A stretch of DNA of 7,650 bases from assembly GCA_028705905.1 (NCBI GenBank), contig JAQWCP010000064.1, positions 1 through 7,650 of the forward strand, in the 5' to 3' direction. Source of the DNA: Oscillospiraceae bacterium. GTDB taxonomy: Bacteria; Bacillota; Clostridia; Oscillospirales; Oscillospiraceae. Shown here in pieces: positions 1 to 5,518 of this stretch. The notes beneath the pieces are model-generated. The model was not told the DNA's origin, ran no database searches, and saw only the letters and a list, made by a program, of their open reading frames with translations. The translations under genes and the position numbers were made by a program. The stretch's first letter is position 1; every line of letters starts with the position of its first letter.

Positions 1-2
1 CC

Positions 3-113
3 GATCTGTATGTACACTATTCCAGCGATGTGCTTGCAGGCGCATTGTTTGGCACCATCTCATCAATGATTGCTTCTCAGCTTATGAAAAAACGGAGTCA
101 GCCTTTACAATGA
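3..113 (+). CDS. PAP2-family (type 2 phosphatidic acid) phosphatase, C-terminal end only
   Basis: This is the last 36 codons of a gene that enters from the left edge; the stop is TGA at 111-113. The visible peptide begins DLYVHYSSDVLAGALFG. That matches the third conserved motif of PAP2 phosphatases, in which a His and an Asp four residues later (here H-Y-S-S-D) take part in the phosphotransfer chemistry, followed by a Gly/Ala-rich membrane helix. Family members are membrane enzymes that remove phosphate from lipid phosphates such as undecaprenyl diphosphate or phosphatidic acid. The peptide ends in a short basic tail (KKRSQPLQ), as expected after a last membrane helix. The substrate cannot be told from this fragment. 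The gene converges on the histidine kinase and shares its terminator. Confidence 0.75.
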   Translation, partial: DLYVHYSSDVLAGALFGTISSMIASQLMKKRSQPLQ

Positions 114-126
114 TAAGGCTGACTCC
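94..126. terminator. Bidirectional intrinsic terminator between converging genes
   Basis: A perfect 12-bp stem pairs GGAGTCAGCCTT (94-105) with AAGGCTGACTCC (115-126), with a 9-nt loop. The stem overlaps the end of the PAP2 gene. On the + strand it is followed by ATTCTTATTT. On the minus strand it is followed by G and six T (complement of the A-run at 87-92). It can therefore stop both the PAP2 transcript and the kinase transcript, whose stop codon lies 8 nt before the stem. Confidence 0.85.
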
Positions 127-134
127 ATTCTTAT

Positions 135-1538
135 TTAAATGCTGTTTTTAGGTAATTTAAATGAAAATACAGATCCTTGCCCAACTACACTATTGACCCA
201 TATTGCTCCACCGTGCATCTCTATAATAGCCTTTGTAATTGACAGTCCAATACCCATGCCACCGGTTTTTCTCGCTCTGGATTCATCTACACGGTAAAAT
301 CGTTCAAAGAGCTGCGGTATGTCTTGCGATGGGATACCAATTCCAGTATCGGACACATCATAATAGTAAAAATCGGCATCTTCCTTAAATGTCATCTTTA
401 CCGTCCCGCCATTTTCCGTATATTTTATTGCATTAGAAACCAGATTTATTATACATTGTTTGATCCGCTGCTCATCTGCTAGGCAAATCGATTTGAAATT
501 CTGGCAGTCTACTATAAGACGAACTTTTTTTTCTTTTGCCGAAAAAGCAAAAGAACTTAAAATGGAATCAAAAAAACTGCTAACTTGAAAATTGCTTTTA
601 TCTAGAACGACCCGATGGTCTTCATACTCTGTCAATTCCTTTAGCTGATTTACAATATTTGTTAAACGTTGTATTTCATCACAGCATCCGCGAAACAGCT
701 CAGGCGTTGGCTCCCATACTTCATCGATCACAGCTTCCATATGGCTTTGAAGATTACACAACGGCGTTCTTAGCTCATGTGCAACATCAGCAGTTAATCT
801 TTGCTTTTGCAGCTCCTTTGTTCTGAGTTGTTCTGCCATTTCATTGATTGCGGTAATAAGCTCTGAGATTTCTTTTGTTTTATAATGCTCCTGTATTTTT
901 ACCTGATAATCACCACGTGCTATTTTTTGAGCAGCATTTACAACATGATGAATCGGGCGCGTCAAATGCATCGCTAGATAACTTCCGAATATGGCAGCTA
1001 TCAATAAAAGTATCACTCCAATTCCAATCAGCAATCGGTTTAGAGAATTGATTAACTGCAATTCTATATCATCGAAGGTATAAGGCCCGTAATATCCCAG
1101 CGTGAGAGTGCCAACCACCTGCCCCTGATACGTGAGGTCTAGCACACTTTGCTGATAGCTTCCTTCAAAATTTGGGTAGCGGCTATGCATATTTCTTTCT
1201 CGATGCTGTAGCATCAGCTGACACTCCTTAGCTCGGTGCGAAGAGATGTCCCAATCCACCTCATCATTGATAGATTGAACATGTAAAATCATACCGTTTT
1301 GCAGAGCCGCATTTCCTACCGCCTCTAACCCATCTGTGCGGAAGCTGTTGGAGTCAGGAATGTACAGATTATTGATTTGCGTTACAATTTGCTGCATTCT
1401 TCGTTCCTGCTGCAGCGTGGCATAATTTTGAAATAATTGATCTAACCCCCAATTAAAAACGACTGCAAATGAGAAGCTTGAAAGTATTAGTAAGACAGCA
1501 AAAGATAGGACCGCTTTACTTTTTAGTGTGTTTTTCAT
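135..1538 (-). CDS. Two-component sensor histidine kinase (BaeS/PhoR-like, HAMP-containing)
   Basis: The 467-residue membrane kinase has two membrane segments (about 9-28 and 166-188) that bracket an extracytoplasmic sensor region of about 135 residues. Next come a HAMP linker (about 189-240), the HisKA domain with the H-box DVAHELRTPL (phosphorylated His254), and an ATPase domain with N-box NLVSNAIKYTENGG (365-378), G1 box DTGIGIP (397-403), F-box FERFYRVDESRARKTGG (411-427) and G2 box GMGIGLS (427-433). All catalytic motifs are intact. It should autophosphorylate and pass phosphate to the regulator encoded just upstream. The start ATG (1536-1538) follows the regulator's stop by 9 nt, and that TAA merges with the ribosome binding site (TAAGGTGG), so translation is probably coupled. 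The signal is unknown. The sensor region matches no ligand-binding fold I can name; its placement behind a metal pump makes metal or envelope stress a reasonable but unproven guess. Confidence 0.95.
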   Translation of the reverse strand: MKNTLKSKAVLSFAVLLILSSFSFAVVFNWGLDQLFQNYATLQQERRMQQIVTQINNLYIPDSNSFRTDGLEAVGNAALQNGMILHVQSINDEVDWDISSHRAKECQLMLQHRERNMHSRYPNFEGSYQQSVLDLTYQGQVVGTLTLGYYGPYTFDDIELQLINSLNRLLIGIGVILLLIAAIFGSYLAMHLTRPIHHVVNAAQKIARGDYQVKIQEHYKTKEISELITAINEMAEQLRTKELQKQRLTADVAHELRTPLCNLQSHMEAVIDEVWEPTPELFRGCCDEIQRLTNIVNQLKELTEYEDHRVVLDKSNFQVSSFFDSILSSFAFSAKEKKVRLIVDCQNFKSICLADEQRIKQCIINLVSNAIKYTENGGTVKMTFKEDADFYYYDVSDTGIGIPSQDIPQLFERFYRVDESRARKTGGMGIGLSITKAIIEMHGGAIWVNSVVGQGSVFSFKLPKNSI

Positions 1539-1547
1539 AGGACCACC

Positions 1548-2255
1548 TTACTTAAAAGGGTATTCTGAGGCAAATTTATATCCCATGCCATGCACGGTTA
1601 GAATGAAAATTGGGCTTTTTCTATCCGGTTCAATTTTGCTGCGAATACTTTTGATATAAGTATCTATGCTGCGGTCATATCCGTCAAAATTATCATCAAG
1701 GCCAAAAGCAATTAGTTGATCTCTTGTAAAAATTCTACCAGGAGCCTTCGCCATGGTTTTCAAAATTTTATATTCTGTTGGCGTCAGCCCCACGATGTCA
1801 CCTTCTTTTTTCACAAGGTTGTTCTTAAAATCAATGCTCAGATACCCATTTCCAAAGGTAATAGGTACACTAACCAGTTCATCCCCTTTGGCTCTTCGCA
1901 GCACCGCTTCAATTTTTGCAACAACTGTCCGTGGGCTGAATGGCTTTATGATGTAATCATCCGCCCCCAACTTTAATCCCTGAATTAGATTGAGCTCATC
2001 AGATTTTGCAGTCAGCATAATTATAGGAATCCGGGATTTAGAGCGAATATTCCGGCAAATTTCCTCTCCACAAATATCCGGCAGCATTAAATCTAACACG
2101 ACCAGCGAAAATTCTTTATTTGCAAACAATTCTAATGCTGTTCTTCCATCGTGAGCAATTTCTGTTTCATAACCGCCTTTTTGCAGATATGCCGCAAGCA
2201 CTTGGGTAATTTTCATCTCATCGTCAACAAGCAAAATGGATGGTTTCTGTATCAT
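1548..2255 (-). CDS. OmpR/PhoB-family response regulator
   Basis: The 235-residue regulator has a receiver domain (about 5-118) with the acidic pair D11/D12, phospho-acceptor D55 in VVLDLMLPD, T82 and K104 (in IIKPF). The C-terminal winged-helix DNA-binding domain (about 130-230) shows the typical LTPTEYKIL, a recognition helix ending in DRSIDTYIKSIRSKI and a VHGMGYKF wing. It is the cognate partner of the kinase that follows 9 nt later. The ATG (2253-2255) has AGGAGGA (2261-2267) 5 nt upstream; a second ATG at 2257-2259 is out of frame. The region upstream is nearly filled by a terminator-like hairpin, leaving no room for a promoter between hairpin and ribosome binding site. Expression probably comes from read-through of the ATPase operon or from a promoter inside the ATPase gene. 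Target genes are unknown. Confidence 0.96.
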   Translation of the reverse strand: MIQKPSILLVDDEMKITQVLAAYLQKGGYETEIAHDGRTALELFANKEFSLVVLDLMLPDICGEEICRNIRSKSRIPIIMLTAKSDELNLIQGLKLGADDYIIKPFSPRTVVAKIEAVLRRAKGDELVSVPITFGNGYLSIDFKNNLVKKEGDIVGLTPTEYKILKTMAKAPGRIFTRDQLIAFGLDDNFDGYDRSIDTYIKSIRSKIEPDRKSPIFILTVHGMGYKFASEYPFK

Positions 2256-2272
2256 ACATTTCCTCCTAAACA

Positions 2273-2312
2273 GAAAAGCAGAACCAAGGTATCCCTTGCG
2301 GTTCTGCTTTTC
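2273..2312 (-). terminator. Intrinsic terminator or attenuator between the ATPase and the response regulator
   Basis: A 13-bp perfect stem pairs GAAAAGCAGAACC (2273-2285) with GGTTCTGCTTTTC (2300-2312). The loop can pair further (AAGG 2286-2289 with CCTT 2294-2297). Read on the minus strand the stem runs into CTTTTCTGTTT, a usable U-tract. It starts 6 nt after the ATPase stop and ends 5 nt before the AGGAGGA of the response regulator, so it may act as a partial terminator that lowers expression of the two-component genes relative to the pump. Confidence 0.75.
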
Positions 2313-2318
2313 ATTATA

Positions 2319-4178
2319 TTAGCGATACTGCTTTGCGTTCAAAATTCGTACAGCATTGAGGATAGCGATAACCGACACGCCTACATCTGCAAATACAGCA
2401 GCCCACATCGTTGCAATGCCCATAGCTCCCAAAATGAGAACTGCAAATTTAACGACAAGCGAGAATACAATATTCTGACGCACAATACCCAAGGTCTTGC
2501 GGGAAATTTTCATGGCAGTCGAAATCTTGGAAGGTTCATCTGTCATGATGACAATGTCGGCAGCTTCAATCGCAGCGTCTGAGCCAAGTCCGCCCATTGC
2601 AATACCCAAATCAGCTCGTGCAAGAACAGGGGCGTCATTGATTCCGTCTCCCACAAACACTAATTTTCCGTTGGAGGATTTTTGCCTCATCAACTCTTCA
2701 ACCTTGTCAACCTTATCGCCGGGCAACAGCTCTGTATACACTTGATCTAAGCCTAACTGCTTTGCCACCTTTTCTCCAATTGCCTTGGCATCGCCGGTAA
2801 GCATAACGGTCTGCCTTACTTGTTCCTTTTTCAGCAAGGCAATTGCCTGCGGCGCATCGTCCTTGACCTCGTCAGCAATCACGATATAGCCGCGATACTC
2901 CTGATCCACAATAACATGAACAATTGTGCCAACTGCATCTCCGATATCAACATCTGGCAAACCAAACCGTTTCACCATTTTATTGTTACCGGCCGCTACT
3001 TGCTTTCCGTCTACCATGGCGATGACACCATGACCCGCAATCTCTTCTACATCGGAAATCAGGGAAGTATCAATTTCCTGACCAAATGCCTCCTTTAAAG
3101 AAAGAGAAATCGGATGATTGGAATAGCTCTCTGCATATGCCGTCAAACGAAGCAATTCTTCCTCAGAAATTCCATTCGGGAAAATATTCTGAACCTTAAA
3201 AACACCTTTTGTAAGAGTGCCGGTTTTGTCGAATACAATTGTTTCCGCTTGAGCCAGGGCTTCCAAATAATTGCTGCCTTTGATGAGCACACCATTGATG
3301 GATGCAGCACCAATGCCGCCAAAGAAACTCAAAGGTACAGAGATAACCAATGCGCAAGGGCAGGAAATAACCAAGAATGTTAAGGCTCTGTATACCCAAT
3401 CCGAAAAAGTAGCTCCCGGAATTACGAGCGGGGGAATGATAGCCAGCAGAGCCGCCACAATTACTACTACAGGTGTATAATACCGTGCAAACTTTGTGAT
3501 AAAGTTCTCCGAGTTAGATTTCTTTGTGCTCGCATTTTCTACCAAGTCCAAAATCTTGCTTACAGTAGACTCACCGAATTCTTTTGTTACCTTTGCTGTC
3601 AGCAGGCCGCTCATATTGATACAACCGCTTAAAAGTGTGTCACCTACACTGGCTTCACGGGGTACAGATTCACCAGTGAGCGCCTTGGTATCAATCATAG
3701 AGCTTCCTTCAAGAACGATAGCATCCAAAGGAATCTTTTCACCCGGGCGTACAACGATAATATCACCGATTGCAACCTCGTCAGGATCAACCTTTTCAAG
3801 TTGTCCATTGCGCTGTACATTTGCGTAGTCAGGTCGGATATCCATCAGACTTGCAATAGATTTGCGAGATTTATCAACCGCATAGGTCTGGAATAACTCG
3901 CCCACCTGATAAAACAGCATAACTGCAACGCCTTCGGGATATTCTCCGATAATAAAAGCACCAATGGTTGCAATGCACATCAAAAAGTTTTCGTCAAACA
4001 CTTGACCGTGCGAAATGTTTTTTAGCGCCTTTATAACAACATCGCCGCCGATAATGATAAAGGACGCTAAAAAGAGCCCTAATTCAACTGCGAAATTATT
4101 AAGATTCAGAAGAACGGCGATTGCAAATAGCACGGCACCGATAATAATGCGAATTAAGCGTTTCTTATTAGCGTCCAT
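2319..4178 (-). CDS. cadA: CadA/ZntA-type P1B ATPase, Zn(II)/Cd(II)/Pb(II) efflux pump
   Basis: The 619-residue membrane pump uses ATP to drive soft divalent cations out of the cytosol. Visible landmarks are membrane helices near the N-terminus (about 9-48 and 64-95), the actuator-domain loop TGES (168-171), the metal-binding CPC motif in SCPCALVIS (273-275), the phosphorylated Asp in DKTGTLT (D317), the P1B-specific HP dipeptide in SNHPIS (355-356), TGD (461-463) and GDGINDAP (510-517), then the last helices with Lys577 and Asp598 (ADVGVS). CPC together with these Lys and Asp residues points to the Zn/Cd/Pb subgroup rather than the Cu subgroup. It lacks the usual N-terminal HMA domain, which is encoded as a separate protein just upstream. 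Together they are about 690 residues, close to a fused CadA. The start ATG follows the HMA stop by 9 nt, with TAAGGTGA joining stop and ribosome binding site. Confidence 0.96.
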   Translation of the reverse strand: MDANKKRLIRIIIGAVLFAIAVLLNLNNFAVELGLFLASFIIIGGDVVIKALKNISHGQVFDENFLMCIATIGAFIIGEYPEGVAVMLFYQVGELFQTYAVDKSRKSIASLMDIRPDYANVQRNGQLEKVDPDEVAIGDIIVVRPGEKIPLDAIVLEGSSMIDTKALTGESVPREASVGDTLLSGCINMSGLLTAKVTKEFGESTVSKILDLVENASTKKSNSENFITKFARYYTPVVVIVAALLAIIPPLVIPGATFSDWVYRALTFLVISCPCALVISVPLSFFGGIGAASINGVLIKGSNYLEALAQAETIVFDKTGTLTKGVFKVQNIFPNGISEEELLRLTAYAESYSNHPISLSLKEAFGQEIDTSLISDVEEIAGHGVIAMVDGKQVAAGNNKMVKRFGLPDVDIGDAVGTIVHVIVDQEYRGYIVIADEVKDDAPQAIALLKKEQVRQTVMLTGDAKAIGEKVAKQLGLDQVYTELLPGDKVDKVEELMRQKSSNGKLVFVGDGINDAPVLARADLGIAMGGLGSDAAIEAADIVIMTDEPSKISTAMKISRKTLGIVRQNIVFSLVVKFAVLILGAMGIATMWAAVFADVGVSVIAILNAVRILNAKQYR

Positions 4179-4187
4179 CTTATCACC

Positions 4188-4409
4188 TTATGCTTTCTTT
4201 ACTTCTACGTCTGGTTCTAGCTTCTTTACGATTGCAGTAGCTTCTGCAACAATAGCGTCCATCTTGTCATCATCACCTTCAAGCACCATTTTGGTGGTCA
4301 TGAAATTTACGCTTGCTGAAGTAACACCTTGAATTTTCTGAACCGAAGATTCGATCTTAGCTGCGCAGTTGGCACAGTCCAAACCAACCAATTTAAAAGT
4401 CTTTTTCAT
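4188..4409 (-). CDS. Stand-alone heavy-metal-associated (HMA) domain protein
   Basis: This 73-residue cytosolic protein consists of one HMA (ferredoxin-like, beta-alpha-beta-beta-alpha-beta) domain. The metal-binding loop GLDCANCAAK near the N-terminus carries Cys12 and Cys15. The Asp before the first Cys is a variant commonly seen in Zn/Cd/Pb-type HMA domains, whereas copper domains usually have MxCxxC. It probably hands metal to, or regulates, the ATPase that follows, replacing the missing fused domain. The ATG at 4407-4409 has a strong GGAGG (4418-4422) with an 8-nt spacer. The gap after the ArsR gene is 21 nt, consistent with one transcript from P1. The C-terminus is charged (EPDVEVKKA) with no membrane segment. 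Confidence 0.92.
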   Translation of the reverse strand: MKKTFKLVGLDCANCAAKIESSVQKIQGVTSASVNFMTTKMVLEGDDDKMDAIVAEATAIVKKLEPDVEVKKA

Positions 4410-4430
4410 AAAAATAACCTCCGTTATGTA

Positions 4431-4736
4431 TTAATGATTTGTGTGTACGATGGCAGAGTGAATCATAGAAACAACATGGTCGTCGTCGAGACTATAGTAA
4501 ATATTTTTGCCCGCTCGTCTCTTCTTAACCAATTTTTCCTGCCGGAGTATTCGAAAGTGATGAGACAATGCCGAAGCACTCACATTGAGATTTTTGGCTA
4601 ATTCACTAACGCATATTTCTCCATTTTGAAACAAATGCCAAATAATAAGAATTCGCGTTTCGTCTCCTAGCACTTTAAAAATTCCAGATATCTCTGCCAC
4701 ATTTGGTTGAACAGCAAGTCTGTTTGCATTTTCCAT
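4431..4736 (-). CDS. ArsR/SmtB-family metal-sensing repressor, CzrA-like (alpha-5 zinc-type site)
   Basis: The 101-residue dimeric winged-helix repressor is the first gene of the efflux operon. The DNA-binding part includes LAKNLNVSASALSHHFRILRQ (about 46-66) and the wing KKRRAGKNIYYSL. The alpha-5 metal site of CzrA/SmtB is complete: D85 and H87 (DDH), then H98 and H101 at the C-terminus, with the canonical 2, 11 and 3 residue spacings. The CxC motif of CadC (usually ELCVCDL) is reduced to EICVSEL, with a single Cys (C42), so the alpha-3N cadmium/lead site is missing. I infer a Zn(II)- or Co(II)-responsive sensor that comes off DNA when metal binds. The ATG has AGGAGG upstream with an 11-nt spacer, slightly long. 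Predicted operators lie at 4771-4798 and 4806-4825. Confidence 0.93.
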   Translation of the reverse strand: MENANRLAVQPNVAEISGIFKVLGDETRILIIWHLFQNGEICVSELAKNLNVSASALSHHFRILRQEKLVKKRRAGKNIYYSLDDDHVVSMIHSAIVHTNH

Positions 4737-4770
4737 TGAACACTGCTCCTCCTTTCATTGCTCTGCAAGC

Positions 4771-4798
4771 AAACAGTTGACCGCTCACTCAACTGTTT
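4771..4798. promoter_or_regulatory. Perfect ArsR-type operator over the P1 start site (O1)
   Basis: An inverted repeat with perfect 10-bp arms, AAACAGTTGA and TCAACTGTTT, has an 8-nt spacer. Its core TGA-N8-TCA has the geometry of SmtB/CzrA-family operators. It begins 2 nt downstream of the P1 -10 box, so it covers the likely +1. A bound repressor there would block initiation of the efflux operon. Confidence 0.75.
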
Positions 4799-4800
4799 AT

Positions 4801-4830
4801 ATTATAGTTGAACAAGTACTCACATGTCAA
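4801..4830 (-). promoter_or_regulatory. Promoter P1 of the arsR-HMA-ATPase operon
   Basis: On the minus strand there is a consensus -35 TTGACA (4825-4830) and a consensus -10 TATAAT (4801-4806), separated by 18 nt. The expected start is near 4794, giving a leader of roughly 58 nt to the ArsR ATG. This is a sigma-A type promoter that would be strong unless repressed. Confidence 0.85.
4806..4825. promoter_or_regulatory. Second operator inside the P1 spacer (O2)
   Basis: On the minus strand the spacer reads ATGTGA-N8-TCAACT. The right half-site is identical to O1 and the left is degenerate but keeps TGA. The core TGA-N8-TCA is intact. The site runs from the last base of -35 to the first base of -10. 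Confidence 0.55.
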
Positions 4831-4862
4831 TAGGTAAATGTAAAAAAATTGTGAAATGCGGC

Positions 4863-4922
4863 AAACAAAAAAATACAGCCGCCAGAACAACAGAGTGAGG
4901 CACTCCATTCTTTTGGCGGCTG
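4863..4922 (-). terminator. Strong intrinsic terminator of the CadC-like gene
   Basis: A 9-bp GC-rich stem pairs CAGCCGCCA (4876-4884) with TGGCGGCTG (4914-4922) and extends by three A-U/G-U pairs. An inner hairpin, GAGTG (4893-4897) with CACTC (4901-4905), lies in the loop. On the minus strand the stem is followed by TATTTTTTTGTTT (4863-4875). It lies between the 4980 stop and P1, separating the two ArsR transcription units. Confidence 0.88.
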
Positions 4923-4979
4923 CGCAATAAAGCTGAATTAAAACAATTTTATCCTGACTTATGCTTAAATTTGCTTGAT

Positions 4980-5360
4980 TTAAGCCTGGTCTATTTGATG
5001 GTCACCATGGGCATGACCAGTATGAATTTTTGCCAGTTTGATGATTTCTGTAATATGTTGATCATCCAAGCTATAAAAAATGTTTTTTCCCTCACGCCTT
5101 GATTTTACAACACTTAATTCCTTCATCGTTTTGAGTTGATGCGAAATTGCAGACTTCGTCATATCTAACGTAGCAGCCAAGTCACATACACACATCTCTC
5201 TATTATTAAGTGCCCAAACCAATTTCATTCTGGTTGGGTCCCCTAAAATCTTAAATATACCCGAAATTGCGGATAATTCGATTGTGTTCAACATATCAGC
5301 TTTTGCTTGGCTCACGACCTCATGATGAACAATGTTGCACTCACATGTTAACTTTTCCAT
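4980..5360 (-). CDS. cadC: CadC-like ArsR/SmtB-family repressor (Cd/Pb/Zn sensor)
   Basis: The 126-residue winged-helix repressor carries both ArsR metal sites. The alpha-3N site, used by CadC for Cd(II)/Pb(II), is represented by C57 and C59 in EMCVCDLA plus N-terminal C6 and C8 (TCECN). The alpha-5 site is D100, H102, H113 and H116, followed by an extra His-rich tail (HAHGDH). The recognition region is TLDMTKSAISHQLKTMKEL. I chose ATG at 5358-5360 because GGAGG (5370-5374) sits 9 nt upstream and because the N-terminus then aligns with CadC. The reading frame stays open to a TTG at 5420, but that TTG is the first part of the -35 box and cannot be translated from P2. The gene is monocistronic, with its own promoter and terminator. 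It may regulate itself and the P1 operon, since both promoters share an operator pattern. Confidence 0.93.
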   Translation of the reverse strand: MEKLTCECNIVHHEVVSQAKADMLNTIELSAISGIFKILGDPTRMKLVWALNNREMCVCDLAATLDMTKSAISHQLKTMKELSVVKSRREGKNIFYSLDDQHITEIIKLAKIHTGHAHGDHQIDQA

Positions 5361-5390
5361 CCTTCTTCTCCTCCTTACTACAATAATACT

Positions 5391-5420
5391 ATTATAGTGG
5401 ACAACCCATTCAACTGTCAA
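5391..5420 (-). promoter_or_regulatory. Promoter P2 of the CadC-like gene
   Basis: On the minus strand there is TTGACA (5415-5420) and TATAAT (5391-5396) with an 18-nt spacer, the same geometry as P1. The leader to the chosen ATG is short, about 25 nt, and contains the AAGGAGGAG ribosome binding site. Confidence 0.85.
5396..5415. promoter_or_regulatory. Operator inside the P2 spacer (O3)
   Basis: On the minus strand this reads AGTTGA-N8-TCCACT, one base from the perfect AGTTGA-N8-TCAACT of O1. It lies at exactly the same place relative to -35 and -10 as O2 does in P1, which suggests that the two promoters answer to the same or related repressors. Confidence 0.55.
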
Positions 5421-5428
5421 TTTATATT
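5398..5428 (+). promoter_or_regulatory. Weak candidate promoter for the divergent GAF-BTAD gene
   Basis: TGGACA (5398-5403) and TATATT (5423-5428) lie 19 nt apart on the + strand and overlap P2. The match is imperfect and the spacing long. If real, it would place the GAF-BTAD gene under the same repressor as P2. No better + strand promoter is visible between 5421 and 5518. Confidence 0.25.
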
Positions 5429-5500
5429 AGAAATCCCCATAACATCCCCACACTTATATGTTAATTTCACTTCAAATTTGCCTCCATGAAGGCGGAAAAA

Positions 5501-5508
5501 AGGGAGAG
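5501..5508 (+). promoter_or_regulatory. Ribosome binding site that decides the GAF-BTAD start
   Basis: AGGGAGAG precedes GTG at 5519-5521 by 10 nt. The earlier in-frame ATG at 5486 has no Shine-Dalgarno: it is preceded by CCTCC and lies in the loop of a small hairpin (GCCT 5480-5483 with AGGC 5490-5493). Confidence 0.6.
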
Positions 5509-5518
5509 ATTATATATC

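Noticed and set aside
2151..2582. A 143-codon + strand frame across the regulator/ATPase junction
   Set aside because: It lies antisense to two well-supported genes and their terminator, has no family resemblance and is typical of shadow frames.
5361..5420. A 20-codon N-terminal extension of the CadC-like protein starting at TTG 5420
   Set aside because: That TTG is part of the consensus -35 TTGACA, and the -10 and a strong ribosome binding site lie between it and ATG 5360. The extension cannot be on the P2 transcript.
5486..5518. ATG 5486 as the start of the GAF-BTAD protein
   Set aside because: It has no Shine-Dalgarno (CCTCC precedes it) and lies in a hairpin loop, while GTG 5519 has AGGGAGAG 10 nt upstream. 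It is not excluded and is kept as an alternative.
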